From positions 1 through 32,855 of IMG/VR virus record IMGVR_UViG_3300030329_000032: 32,855 bases of DNA; one strand, written 5' to 3'. Below are positions 6,882 to 14,978 of the stretch, piece by piece; positions within the stretch are counted from its first letter, which is position 1; each line of letters opens with the position of its first letter. The translations under genes and the position numbers were made by a program. The notes beneath the pieces were generated by a model, which did no database searches, had not been told where the DNA came from, and saw only the letters and a program-made list of their open reading frames with translations. This DNA comes from a virus.

Positions 6882-8642
6882 ATGAGTAGCTGTATATTTG
6901 ACATAGAAACTGACGGACTCATAGAGGACTGTACTAAAATACACTGTATAGTTATTTATGATATAGAAAAGGATAAGATGCTCTCCTTCACAGGAGAAGA
7001 TAAATCAGACGCACTATTTTTGTTAAAAAATTTTTCAAGGATTATAGGACACAACATTATATCTTTTGACCTTCCTGTTCTAAAAAAGATTTTCAAATAT
7101 GAACCTGATCCTGAACAAGAAATTATAGACACGTTAGTTATATCTAAGCTAGTGTACCCAGATAGAGCAGTTAGAGATGCTAAAAAGAAGTCTATAGATC
7201 GTGATCAGTATGGTAGACACTCACTTAAATCATGGGGTCAAAGACTAGGGTTTACAAAAGGTGACTACACAGACTTCTCTGAGTACTGTCAAGAAATGTT
7301 AGAGTATTGTGAGAGAGATGTAGAACTTAACTACAAGTTGTATCAAAAATTATTAGAAGCTAATTTCTCAGATGAGTCAATACAACTAGAACATGAGATA
7401 CATAAGATTTGTCTAAGACAGACGGAGAATGGGTTTCCGTTTGACAAAAGTAAAGCTGTTAAACTATATAGTATTTTAGCAGACAAAAGAAACAAACTTC
7501 AAACTCAATTAAAAGAAGCCTTTGGAAATTGGGTAGAGAAGGAGACATTTATTCCAAAGGTAAACAATAAGAGTAGAGGGTATGTAAAGGGAGTTCCATT
7601 TATAAAAGAGAAGGTGATTGAATTTAACCCTAACTCACGCAAGCACATTGCAAAGAGACTACACGATATACACGGATGGAAGCCTACTAAGTTTACTCCT
7701 ACTGAAGAACCAAAAATTGATGAGACAGTATTATCTGAGTTACCTTATCCAGAAGCACAGCTAATGGCAGAGGCATTCAGAGTTAACAAGTTAATAGGAC
7801 AACTATCGGAGGGGAAACATGCTTGGTTATATCATGAGAAAGACGGTAAGATTCACGGTTCAGTTAATACGATGGGTTCAGTATCAAGTAGGTGCTCTCA
7901 TTCACACCCTAACCTCGGACAAGTACCAAGTGTTAAAGGATTCTTCGGAAGAGAATGTAGAGAACTTTTCTATGCACCAGAGGGTTTCAGTTTACTTGGG
8001 TGTGACGTTAGTTCTCTTGAAATTAGGGTTGTGTCTCATTATCTTGCATCCTTTGATGGCGGCAGTTATGCTGAAACAGTTATTAATGGTGATATACACG
8101 AAGCTAATAGAAAAGCCACTGACCTACCTAGTAGAGATCAAGCAAAGACCTTTATTTACGGACTACTATATGGGGCAGGGGATGCTAAATTGGGAGAGAT
8201 CGTTGGCAAGAATGCAAGAGAAGGTAAGAGACTTAAGGATTTATTTTTTAAGAAAGTTCCGGCATTTAAAGAGCTAAGACAAAAGGTATTTAATAAGGCA
8301 GAGAAGGGATTCTTATTTGGATTAGACGGTAGAAAAGTTCCAGTCAGATCTACTCACTCTTCTCTTAATACTCTCTGCCAATCAGCAGGAGCTATCATAT
8401 GTAAGAAGTGGGTGGTCGAGTTCCACCGACTTATGAAAGAGGAAGGATTTATAGAGGGAGAAGATTATAAACAAGTTGCTTTTATCCATGATGAGATACA
8501 AGTTATTGTTAAGAATGGTATAGAAGATGAGGTAGGTAAGATTGCAATAGACTCAATATCAAAGGCAGGAAAACTACTGAATCTTAAAGTACCACTTACA
8601 GGTGAGTATAACTTCGGTTCAAATTGGGCCGAGACACATTAA
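6882..8642 (+). CDS. Family A DNA polymerase with 3'-5' exonuclease, T7 gp5-like (586 aa)
   Basis: Replicative polymerase. Exonuclease motifs: FDIETDG (D7, E9), GHNIISFDLPVL and YCERDVELNYKLY. Polymerase motif A is GCDVSSLEIR (D375), motif B is RDQAKTFIYGLLYGAG, motif C is FIHDEIQV (H536, D537, E538). The start at ATG 6882 follows AAGGGGGAAA. Length is about 120 below T7 gp5 (704). Much of the loss lies between GNWVEK and VIEFNPNSR, where T7 carries its thioredoxin-binding insert of about 76 residues; only about 28 residues are present. It may therefore work without host thioredoxin. The gene sits between primase-helicase and exonuclease as in T7. Confidence 0.97.
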   Translation: MSSCIFDIETDGLIEDCTKIHCIVIYDIEKDKMLSFTGEDKSDALFLLKNFSRIIGHNIISFDLPVLKKIFKYEPDPEQEIIDTLVISKLVYPDRAVRDAKKKSIDRDQYGRHSLKSWGQRLGFTKGDYTDFSEYCQEMLEYCERDVELNYKLYQKLLEANFSDESIQLEHEIHKICLRQTENGFPFDKSKAVKLYSILADKRNKLQTQLKEAFGNWVEKETFIPKVNNKSRGYVKGVPFIKEKVIEFNPNSRKHIAKRLHDIHGWKPTKFTPTEEPKIDETVLSELPYPEAQLMAEAFRVNKLIGQLSEGKHAWLYHEKDGKIHGSVNTMGSVSSRCSHSHPNLGQVPSVKGFFGRECRELFYAPEGFSLLGCDVSSLEIRVVSHYLASFDGGSYAETVINGDIHEANRKATDLPSRDQAKTFIYGLLYGAGDAKLGEIVGKNAREGKRLKDLFFKKVPAFKELRQKVFNKAEKGFLFGLDGRKVPVRSTHSSLNTLCQSAGAIICKKWVVEFHRLMKEEGFIEGEDYKQVAFIHDEIQVIVKNGIEDEVGKIAIDSISKAGKLLNLKVPLTGEYNFGSNWAETH

Positions 8643-8654
8643 TAGAGGGGGATT

Positions 8655-9470
8655 ATGCAGTTACTAATAGATGGAGACATCTTAGTATATAAAAATTGTT
8701 TAGCTAGTGAACAGGAAGTTGATTGGGGTGAAGATATTTGGACACTACATTGTGACTTCAAAGATGTTAAAAAACTAATAGATAATGATTTACAGAAGTT
8801 AATGGATGATGCTAATGCAGATTCAATCATAGTCTGTTTAAGTTCTCATACAAACTTTAGAAAAGATATTAATAAGACATACAAATCCAAACGCAGAGGT
8901 ACTAGAAAACCTGTGTGCTACGTTCCTGCACGAGAGTACATCAGAGATAACTATGAATCAATGATGTCAGAGTGGTTAGAAGCAGATGACATGTTAGGTA
9001 TCATGTGTACTCAGTTTCCAGACAAAACTTGTATTGTTTCTACTGATAAAGATCTTCTTACTATCCCCGGTAAACATTGGGATTTCCAGACTGAACAAAT
9101 TTATGATCTGAGTGAAGATATGGCAGAGAGAAACTTTATGATACAAACCTTAACTGGTGACTCAGTTGATGGGTACTCAGGTTGTACAGGAGTAGGTAAG
9201 GTATCTGCCGCTAAAATAATGGATCATGCAGATGCTCAAAAGAAAAACAGATGGGAAGTTGTCCTGAAGGAATATATAGAAAGAGGACATACTGAAGAGG
9301 ATGCTATCACACAAGCTAGAATGGCTTTCATACTACAGAAAGATTACTTCAACGGTTTAGATGAGTATCCTACTCTCTGGCAACCACCTTCTACTTCCAA
9401 AAAGTTAATACACGAACCAAAACTATGGAGAACAAAAGGGAGGGATAATGAGCAATTACGGAATGCATAG
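8655..9470 (+). CDS. 5'-3' exonuclease, T7 gp6-like FEN/PIN family (271 aa)
   Basis: Starts at ATG 8655 after GAGGGGGATT. Acidic metal-binding clusters of the FEN family are visible: [10 protein letters not shown] near the N-terminus, [10 protein letters not shown] at about residues 113-122, and [10 protein letters not shown] at about 133-142. A helix-three-turn-helix follows ([22 protein letters not shown]). In T7 the corresponding enzyme removes RNA primers, degrades host DNA to nucleotides and generates ends for recombination. The length is near T7 gp6 (300). The gene overlaps the next one by 23 bases. Confidence 0.93.
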   Translation: MQLLIDGDILVYKNCLASEQEVDWGEDIWTLHCDFKDVKKLIDNDLQKLMDDANADSIIVCLSSHTNFRKDINKTYKSKRRGTRKPVCYVPAREYIRDNYESMMSEWLEADDMLGIMCTQFPDKTCIVSTDKDLLTIPGKHWDFQTEQIYDLSEDMAERNFMIQTLTGDSVDGYSGCTGVGKVSAAKIMDHADAQKKNRWEVVLKEYIERGHTEEDAITQARMAFILQKDYFNGLDEYPTLWQPPSTSKKLIHEPKLWRTKGRDNEQLRNA

Positions 9471-9717
9471 AGAGAACGATCAAGATAATATTAAAAAACT
9501 TAGGAGGTTAGAAAAGGAAGAGGTAACAAATCCTAAACATTACAATGAGTTAAAGTCTGAACCACTTGATTATATAATAGCAAATGAGTTAGACTTCTTA
9601 GAGGGGAACATAGTTAAGTACGTCTCACGCTACACATACAAAGGTGGAGTAAATGATTTACTAAAAGCAAGGACTTATTTAGAAAAATTAATAGAGAGAG
9701 AGAAAGATGGCAGATAA
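9448..9717 (+). CDS. DUF3310-family protein (89 aa)
   Basis: ATG 9448 follows AAAGGGAGGGATA within the end of the exonuclease gene. The segment VTNPKHYN...[25 protein letters not shown]...[16 protein letters not shown] is the characteristic DUF3310 pattern: a PxHY entry, a central GN-VKY-R helix and a K-G-DL-KA-YL-L helix. This domain is common in phages next to replication and nucleotide genes and is related to part of T7 gp1.7, a nucleotide kinase. A role in nucleotide metabolism fits the adjacent ribonucleotide reductase but is not proven. It overlaps that gene by 11 bases. Confidence 0.85.
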   Translation: MSNYGMHRENDQDNIKKLRRLEKEEVTNPKHYNELKSEPLDYIIANELDFLEGNIVKYVSRYTYKGGVNDLLKARTYLEKLIEREKDGR

Positions 9718-11623
9718 GTATTTACCTACACAGTACCAACAATACATCCACCTTTCAAGGTATTCACGTTGGGACTATGATCAGAATAGAAGAGAGACAT
9801 GGAAGGAAACTGTTGATAGATACTTTGATTTCTTTAGAAAACATCTTGAGGAAAATTGTAACTATATTGTAGAAAAAGGTTTAGAAACTAGACTAAAGAA
9901 GTCAGTTCTAAATCTAGATGTAATGCCTTCCATGCGTTGTTTAATGACAGCAGGAAAGGCGTTGGAGAAAGAGAATGTAGCAGGGTATAACTGTGCTTAC
10001 CTACCTATTGACTCTCCTAGATCTTTTGATGAGTTGTTATATGTACTGATGAACGGAACAGGTGTAGGCTTTAGTGTTGAACAAAAGTATACAAACTTGT
10101 TACCTGCCATTCCTAACAAGTTATATCAGACTGATACAGTTATAGTTGTAAGAGACTCTAAGTTAGGATGGGCTAAAGGATTTAGAGAACTAATCTCTCT
10201 ATTGTATAATGGTTTGATTCCAAGATGGGATCTAAGTGGAGTTAGGGAAGCTGGAGCACCGTTGAAAACATTTGGTGGTAGAGCAAGTGGCCCTGAACCT
10301 TTGGATAGCTTATTTAATTTTACAGTCAGCAAATTTAAAAACGCAAAAGGAACTAAGCTAACCTCCATAGAGTGCCATGATATAGTATGTAAGACTGCAC
10401 AGGTTGTAGTAGTTGGAGGAGTACGAAGGAGTGCATTGCTATCCTTAAGTGACATAGGTGATGAACAGATGCGTACCTGTAAATCAGGTGAGTGGTGGCA
10501 TACTGAACCACAGAGAGCACTATCAAATAACTCTGCAAACTACCATGCTCATCCTGATGTTGGTACATTCATGAAGGAATGGCAAGCACTATACAATTCT
10601 AAGTCAGGTGAGAGAGGTATATTCAGCAGTGCCAATGCTAAGAAACACATTGAAAAGTTGGAGGAAAGACGAGAAGCTATAGATGATTTTGGTACTAACC
10701 CTTGCTCTGAGATTATACTCAGACCTAGAGAGTTCTGCAATTTAACTGAAGCAGTAGTTAGACCAAGTGATACTAAGAATACTTTAGGTACAAAGATAAT
10801 GCATGCTACTATATTAGGTACATGGCAGTCTACTTTAACTAACTTCAGGTACTTAAGTAGTAGATGGAAAACAAACTGTGAAGAGGAGAGACTACTTGGT
10901 GTATCTTTAACTGGTATCATGGACTGTACACTAACTAATGGATCAAGTGGAGAGAACTTACCTTCATTACTGACACATCTAAAGGAAGTAGCAGTCTCAA
11001 CAAACAAGACACACGCTGATATACTAGGTATAAACCCTTCAGCTAGTGTAACTTGTGTTAAACCTTCTGGAACAGTAAGTCAATTAGTTGACTCTGCTTC
11101 AGGAATCCACACACGCCACAGTCCTTTCTACATTAGAACAGTAAGATCTGATGTGAAAGATCCCCTGTGTAACCTTCTGGTTGATAGCGGAGTACCACAC
11201 GAGCCGGACATAACTAACCCTAGTAACGTGATGGTCTTTTCATTCCCCATGAGATCCCCTGAGTCATCTCTAACTAGAAAAGATTTCTCTGCTGTCAGTC
11301 AGTTGGAACTCCATAGGTTATACTCTCAGTTCTGGGCTGAACATAAAGTTAGTCAGACAGTTTCAGTTAAGGAAAACGAATGGATAGAAGTCGGTTCATT
11401 TGTATATAAAAACTTTGAAGATATATCAGGTGTATCATTTTTACCTTATTCTGATTATGTTTATGACCAAGCTCCGTATACAGAGTGTTCCGAAGAGGAG
11501 TACAACGAGTTAAAATCTCGTATCCCTCTGATAAATTGGAAGAAATTATCAGAATATGAGATGAAAGATAACACAACTTCATCACAAGAGTTAGCATGTA
11601 CTGCTGGTGCTTGTGAAATATAA
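9707..11623 (+). CDS. Class II (adenosylcobalamin-dependent) ribonucleotide reductase, monomeric type (638 aa)
   Basis: Reduces ribonucleotides to deoxyribonucleotides for phage DNA synthesis without a separate radical subunit. Compared with Lactobacillus leichmannii RTPR, C96 (GYNCAY) corresponds to Cys119, C333 in TNPCSEI to the radical Cys408, and C344 in FCNLTEA to Cys419; the 11-residue spacing of the last two is identical. The C-terminal shuttle pair is C631/C636 (ELACTAGACEI), with the same spacing of five. GTGVGFSVE, VGGVRRSAL and TCVKPSGTVSQL are further signatures. No NrdB or NrdA-type cone is evident. Class II enzymes are frequent in marine podoviruses, and this one would need host or environmental B12. 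Confidence 0.93.
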   Translation: MADKYLPTQYQQYIHLSRYSRWDYDQNRRETWKETVDRYFDFFRKHLEENCNYIVEKGLETRLKKSVLNLDVMPSMRCLMTAGKALEKENVAGYNCAYLPIDSPRSFDELLYVLMNGTGVGFSVEQKYTNLLPAIPNKLYQTDTVIVVRDSKLGWAKGFRELISLLYNGLIPRWDLSGVREAGAPLKTFGGRASGPEPLDSLFNFTVSKFKNAKGTKLTSIECHDIVCKTAQVVVVGGVRRSALLSLSDIGDEQMRTCKSGEWWHTEPQRALSNNSANYHAHPDVGTFMKEWQALYNSKSGERGIFSSANAKKHIEKLEERREAIDDFGTNPCSEIILRPREFCNLTEAVVRPSDTKNTLGTKIMHATILGTWQSTLTNFRYLSSRWKTNCEEERLLGVSLTGIMDCTLTNGSSGENLPSLLTHLKEVAVSTNKTHADILGINPSASVTCVKPSGTVSQLVDSASGIHTRHSPFYIRTVRSDVKDPLCNLLVDSGVPHEPDITNPSNVMVFSFPMRSPESSLTRKDFSAVSQLELHRLYSQFWAEHKVSQTVSVKENEWIEVGSFVYKNFEDISGVSFLPYSDYVYDQAPYTECSEEEYNELKSRIPLINWKKLSEYEMKDNTTSSQELACTAGACEI

Positions 11624-11635
11624 GGACATTTATGG
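11617..11635 (+). promoter_or_regulatory. Possible phage promoter P4 or simple ribosome binding site
   Basis: AATATAAGGACATTTATGG starts just before the ribonucleotide reductase stop and resembles the repeat core ATATGGACATTTACG, keeping GGACATTTA. However, AAGGA is also a ribosome binding site at proper spacing to ATG 11632, which lies inside the element, so the similarity may be partly fortuitous. Position at the start of the virion block would suit a late promoter. Confidence 0.25.
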
Positions 11636-11820
11636 ACTATAACTTAGTTTCTAAAGAATTAATTCAATATCTTGAGGATATGTTCCCTGATATTTTACCC
11701 CCTAAAGAGACAACTATAGAGGAATTAAGGTTTCTTCAGGGACAACAGTCTGTTATAAGCAGACTTAAACAACTTTATGAGGATGATAATGTGCATGCCA
11801 TCAACACCAGCCCCGCCTAA
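11632..11820 (+). CDS. Small hypothetical protein (62 aa)
   Basis: ATG 11632 follows TAAGGACATTT with AAGGA at good spacing. The product is acidic and mostly helical (KELIQYLEDMFPDILPPKETTIEELRFLQGQQSVISRLKQLYED), without Cys or a membrane segment. The regular hydrophobic spacing suggests a small coiled or helical-hairpin protein. It overlaps the next gene by 32 bases. It sits at the start of the virion block in a place where T7 has genes 6.3-7. I do not recognise it. Confidence 0.7.
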   Translation: MDYNLVSKELIQYLEDMFPDILPPKETTIEELRFLQGQQSVISRLKQLYEDDNVHAINTSPA

Positions 11821-12016
11821 GATAGTGATGCCCCCACCTCCTCCTCCTCCTGCTATGAGAGATGAGCCAGAACTAGCTCAAGCTGAGTTAGACATGTCAC
11901 CAGAAGCAGACACACAAAAGAAAGGCTCTTCAAGAAAGTATAGAAAAGTTGTTAAAGGAAAAGGAAAATCTAAAGGAAGTGATAAGTACAAAGGTGGTGG
12001 ACTTAATGTAGTTTAA
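11789..12016 (+). CDS. Small virion-type protein, resembles T7 gp6.7 in layout (75 aa)
   Basis: The frame is open from 11777, but ATG 11789 is favoured because GAGG (11779-11782) lies at good spacing and the resulting N-terminus MCMPSTPAPPKI resembles that of T7 gp6.7 (MCFSPKIKTPK). Next comes an eight-proline run broken by one Met (PPKIVMPPPPPPPAM), an acidic middle (DEPELAQAELDMSPEAD) and a Lys/Gly-rich end (KKGSSRKYRK...KGGGLNVV). T7 gp6.7 is a small virion protein needed for DNA entry. Many T7-like phages carry a short MCMP-proline protein here. Function by analogy only. Confidence 0.65.
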   Translation: MCMPSTPAPPKIVMPPPPPPPAMRDEPELAQAELDMSPEADTQKKGSSRKYRKVVKGKGKSKGSDKYKGGGLNVV

Positions 12017-12037
12017 CCTTTTATAAAAAACACACAC

Positions 12038-12421
12038 ATGAGTACATTAAATAACTATATAAGTATAAGACCAATACAGTCGGAAGAAGAGAGACTGGAA
12101 GTTTACGAAGAAGCAGATAAAGATGGAAATAGACACCCTCTTATGCCTACCCATGTTGTTAAGAAAGGGGAGGATATTGTAGGAGCTTTCTGTCTTTATA
12201 GTCCAACAGTTTATTGGTGGATGCACACACAGAAAGTTAAAGGAAGAGATTCATTTTCTATATTCCAAACTATGAGTGCTCTTCTAGCAAATGATGGTGT
12301 AAGTAAGTTTATTCTCCCGTGTGAACCGGAGTCTCCTTACTTCTCCCTTTTATCTAAAAAACTAAGTCACCACTCTGGTACAGAGGGTGGAGACTGGAGA
12401 CTATTTATAAATGAGGCATAA
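12038..12421 (+). CDS. GNAT-like protein of unknown role (127 aa)
   Basis: ATG 12038 has no clear Shine-Dalgarno; it is preceded by AAAAAACACACAC. Residues 36-110 follow a GNAT-like course: a beta hairpin with THVVKKGEDIVGAFCLY, a long helix (SFSIFQTMSALLANDGVS), then a beta strand FILPCEPES and a helix FSLLSKKLSHH. The acetyl-CoA pyrophosphate loop (Q/RxxGxG/A) is not evident, so enzymatic activity is doubtful. T7-like phages also have a GNAT-like internal virion protein (gp13); a separate gp13-like gene is present at 23076, so this is either a second member or an unrelated fold. It lies among small pre-head genes. Confidence 0.6.
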   Translation: MSTLNNYISIRPIQSEEERLEVYEEADKDGNRHPLMPTHVVKKGEDIVGAFCLYSPTVYWWMHTQKVKGRDSFSIFQTMSALLANDGVSKFILPCEPESPYFSLLSKKLSHHSGTEGGDWRLFINEA

Positions 12422-12424
12422 AAT

Positions 12425-12784
12425 ATGGGTGGCCTAAGAGAAGAAGTACAAGAAGGGGTAGAGAGTGCTAAACAAAGAGCACGGCAATACAAAAGAGAGA
12501 AGTTAGATGAGCAGACTAGAGCAGCACAAAGGAATGTAGGAGCAGTAAGTGGAGATGCTATGTCCTCATTCGAGATGGCAACGGAAGGAGTTGGAGATTT
12601 CATAGAGAGGAACACGAGATCAATGCCCGGTAGAGCACAAGGTGGTGACAGTCCTGAAACTAGTGATACTGCTTCAGCAAACTATAGTAAGTCTTCATCT
12701 GAAAAATCCAGTAAGACAGATAAGAAGGGTCAAAAAGAATCTAAAGGCGGTACTGGAGGTAGTAAACGTCAATTTTATGCATAA
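12425..12784 (+). CDS. Hydrophilic low-complexity protein upstream of portal (119 aa)
   Basis: ATG 12425 follows GAGG in the end of the previous gene. The first half is charged and helical (REEVQEGVESAKQRARQYKREKLDEQTRAAQRN). The second half is Ser/Lys/Gly-rich and likely disordered (SKSSSEKSSKTDKKGQKESKGGTGGSKRQF). No domain is recognised. Its place just before the portal gene is where T7 encodes gp7 and gp7.3, small virion or tail-assembly proteins, so a structural accessory role is plausible but unproven. Confidence 0.7.
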   Translation: MGGLREEVQEGVESAKQRARQYKREKLDEQTRAAQRNVGAVSGDAMSSFEMATEGVGDFIERNTRSMPGRAQGGDSPETSDTASANYSKSSSEKSSKTDKKGQKESKGGTGGSKRQFYA

Positions 12785-12802
12785 TAACAAAAGGAGAATA
12801 AC

Positions 12803-13303
12803 ATGGGATTTAGGAGAGCTTTTCGTAGAGTAGTGCGTAGAGTAACACCAAAAGTAAAGGTAAATATAAAACCACCAAAGATAAACATAAAACCACCAAA
12901 GATAAACATAAAGAAACCTGATATTGTTAAGAAATTACAGACAACTGCATCAGGAGGAGCTAGACAGCTAAAGTCTAACCTACAATCAGCAACTACTACT
13001 GCACGGTCTAACGTGCATGGAGTTACTACTGCGGCTAGAACTGGTGTACATACTGCGACTGATGCCGCACGAGGATTAGCTCATAAAGGAGCAGATACTT
13101 TAAAAGCTGGATGGGATAAAGCTAGAGGAAAAGCTCCAGAAGAAACTGGTGGCGGTGGAACAGGTGCAACCCAAGCGGCAATGGGATCTGAAACTAGTGT
13201 AGTCGAGAAAGGGTCTGGTAAAATGCAAGCAGGACAACTAGCTAAGAAGAAGAGACAAAAAGGTAACACAGGTAAAGATAAATTCAAAGTTAAGGTCGGA
13301 TAG
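12803..13303 (+). CDS. Basic repeat-containing protein, possible gp7.3-like tail/virion component (166 aa)
   Basis: ATG 12803 follows AAAAGGAGA. The N-terminus is strongly basic (MGFRRAFRRVVRRVTPKVKV), echoing T7 gp7.3 (MGKKVKKAVKKVTK), a tail-assembly and host-range protein encoded at the same place. Residues about 21-41 are a heptad repeat NIKPPKI x2 then NIKKPDI. The middle is Ala/Thr-rich with an AARTGVHTATDAARG amphipathic pattern, followed by a Gly-rich linker and a Lys-rich C-terminus. No enzyme motif is seen. The gene ends one base before the portal start. The gp7.3 assignment is by position and composition only. Confidence 0.7.
   Translation: MGFRRAFRRVVRRVTPKVKVNIKPPKINIKPPKINIKKPDIVKKLQTTASGGARQLKSNLQSATTTARSNVHGVTTAARTGVHTATDAARGLAHKGADTLKAGWDKARGKAPEETGGGGTGATQAAMGSETSVVEKGSGKMQAGQLAKKKRQKGNTGKDKFKVKVG
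12863..12913 (+). repeat. In-frame 21-bp tandem repeat encoding NIKPPKI
   Basis: Two adjacent 21-base units (12863-12883 and 12884-12904; the second reads AACATAAAACCACCAAAGAT plus A) differ at one base, and a third, partial and diverged unit begins AACATAAAG. They encode NIKPPKI, NIKPPKI and NIKKPDI. The near-identity at DNA level suggests recent duplication. Confidence 0.85.
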
Positions 13304-13304
13304 A

Positions 13305-14960
13305 ATGAAAAGCAAAGTAGAGGAGTTACCCATAGGTCAACTCGCTAGTTTGTATGAGCGATCCTTTGGGGAACGTGAAACGTACCTCAATAGAGGAAGA
13401 GAGTGTGCTAAACTAACGATACCAACTCTTCTGCCGGATTCAGGATCAAACTTCTCTACAGTATACAGTACTCCTTTCCAAAGCATAGGTTCAAGAGGTG
13501 TAAACCACTTAGCCAGTAAACTCCTGCTCACCTTACTACCTCCTAATTCTCCTTTCTTTAGATTAACTATTGATGACTTTGATTTAGCAGAGTTAATGGG
13601 AGACCCAGAACAACGTGGTGCAGTAGAAGAAGGATTCTCTAGGATTGAAAGATCTGCAATGAATGAGATCGAAACTAGTGCCTACAGAGTTCCAGTATTT
13701 GAAGCATTGAAACACTTGATTACCACAGGTAATTGCTTATTGTATCTTCCAGATAAAGGTGGTATGAGAGTATTCCACTTGGATAGATATGTAGTCAAGC
13801 GTGATCCAATGGGTAACTTGCTATATCTTATTACAAAAGAAACTTTAAGTGCAAAGACAGTACCTTCAGAAGCTAGAGTGGCTCTAGGGCTTCCCTCACC
13901 GGAGGAGTTAACCCCTGAAACTCCTGATAAGCCCTATGAGCTATACACATATGTTTGTAACAAAGAAAAGTATTGGCATGTACATCAAGAGATAGGAACG
14001 ACTCCTATCCCTGAATCCTATGGAAAATATAAGATTGATAAGAATCCATTTATAGCCCTGCGATTTAGTAGGGTAGATGGTGAATCATATGGGCGTGGTC
14101 TCGTTGAGGAATACTTAGGAGACCTTCGTTCCCTTGAAGCCTTGACACAGGCTGTTGTAGAAGGATCTGCGGCTGCGGCTAAAGTCCTATTCTTGGTTAG
14201 ACCTAATGGTACTACAAGGATGAAAACAATAGCGGAAGCTCCTAATGGAGCAATAGTACAAGGTGACTCAAATGATGTCTCAACACTACAACTTGATAAG
14301 TTTAATGACTTTAGAGTAGCGTTGGATGCAATGACATCAATCCGAGATAGGTTATCTGCGGCTTTCCTTCTTAATTCCTCAGTTCAAAGAAACGCTGAAA
14401 GAGTAACAGCAGAAGAAGTACGCTTCATGGCACAAGAGCTAGAGAGTGCTCTAGGTGGTGTCTACTCTGTTCTCTCTCAAGAATTTCAACTCCCCCTAAT
14501 TAACCTAATCCTTCAGAAGCTAATCAAAGACAAGAAGATGCCTGACTTCCCGAAAGGGAAAGTTAAGCCTCAAGTTGTAACTGGATTAGAAGCTCTAGGT
14601 AGAGGTCAAGATCTAACTAAGTTAGCACAGTTTCTTGAGTACTTAGCTCCATTAGGAGCAGAAGTTATTTCCCAGAAACTCAATGTCGATGATTACATGG
14701 ACAGGCTTGGTGCTTCTCTTGGTATAGATACAGGAGGATTAATCAAAACAGATGAACAAATTCAACAGGAACAAGCCCAAGCCCAAGAAGCTCAAGCGGC
14801 TGAGTTGAAAGAAGCTCAACAAGCACAAATGCAAGGTGATGTTATCAGAGGTGCTGTACCTAATATGACTAAAGGAATAGCAGATGGGATGAAAGATAAT
14901 CCTGAAATGGCTGAGATCATACAGCAAGCAATGGCTCAACAAATGGGAGGACAGGCTTAA
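13305..14960 (+). CDS. Portal (head-tail connector) protein, T7 gp8-like (551 aa)
   Basis: Forms the dodecameric ring at the capsid vertex through which DNA is packaged and ejected. The length matches T7 gp8 (536). The N-terminal FGERETYLNRGRECAKLTIP and the segment SRGVNHLASKLLLTLLPPNSPFFRL are characteristic of podoviral connectors, as are the middle FSRVDGESYGRGLVEEYLGD and LLNSSVQRNAERVTAEEVR. The C-terminus is a Gln/Ala-rich helix (EQAQAQEAQAAELKEAQQAQ), as is usual for the protruding barrel end. It starts one base after the previous stop and is followed by the scaffold gene. Confidence 0.97.
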   Translation: MKSKVEELPIGQLASLYERSFGERETYLNRGRECAKLTIPTLLPDSGSNFSTVYSTPFQSIGSRGVNHLASKLLLTLLPPNSPFFRLTIDDFDLAELMGDPEQRGAVEEGFSRIERSAMNEIETSAYRVPVFEALKHLITTGNCLLYLPDKGGMRVFHLDRYVVKRDPMGNLLYLITKETLSAKTVPSEARVALGLPSPEELTPETPDKPYELYTYVCNKEKYWHVHQEIGTTPIPESYGKYKIDKNPFIALRFSRVDGESYGRGLVEEYLGDLRSLEALTQAVVEGSAAAAKVLFLVRPNGTTRMKTIAEAPNGAIVQGDSNDVSTLQLDKFNDFRVALDAMTSIRDRLSAAFLLNSSVQRNAERVTAEEVRFMAQELESALGGVYSVLSQEFQLPLINLILQKLIKDKKMPDFPKGKVKPQVVTGLEALGRGQDLTKLAQFLEYLAPLGAEVISQKLNVDDYMDRLGASLGIDTGGLIKTDEQIQQEQAQAQEAQAAELKEAQQAQMQGDVIRGAVPNMTKGIADGMKDNPEMAEIIQQAMAQQMGGQA

Positions 14961-14978
14961 CCACACACTAAAGGAAAA

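Noticed and set aside
7819-8277. 152-residue + frame within the DNA polymerase gene
   Set aside because: It lies wholly inside conserved polymerase motifs in another frame and has no protein-like features.
10549-11007. 152-residue minus-strand frame opposite the ribonucleotide reductase
   Set aside because: Shadow of a well conserved gene; no other minus-strand gene exists in the window.
12018-12037. ACACAC tracts before the starts at 3590, 12038 and 14979 as a shared regulatory signal
   Set aside because: The tracts are short, vary in distance from the start and are simple-sequence; two of the three genes have normal ribosome binding sites.
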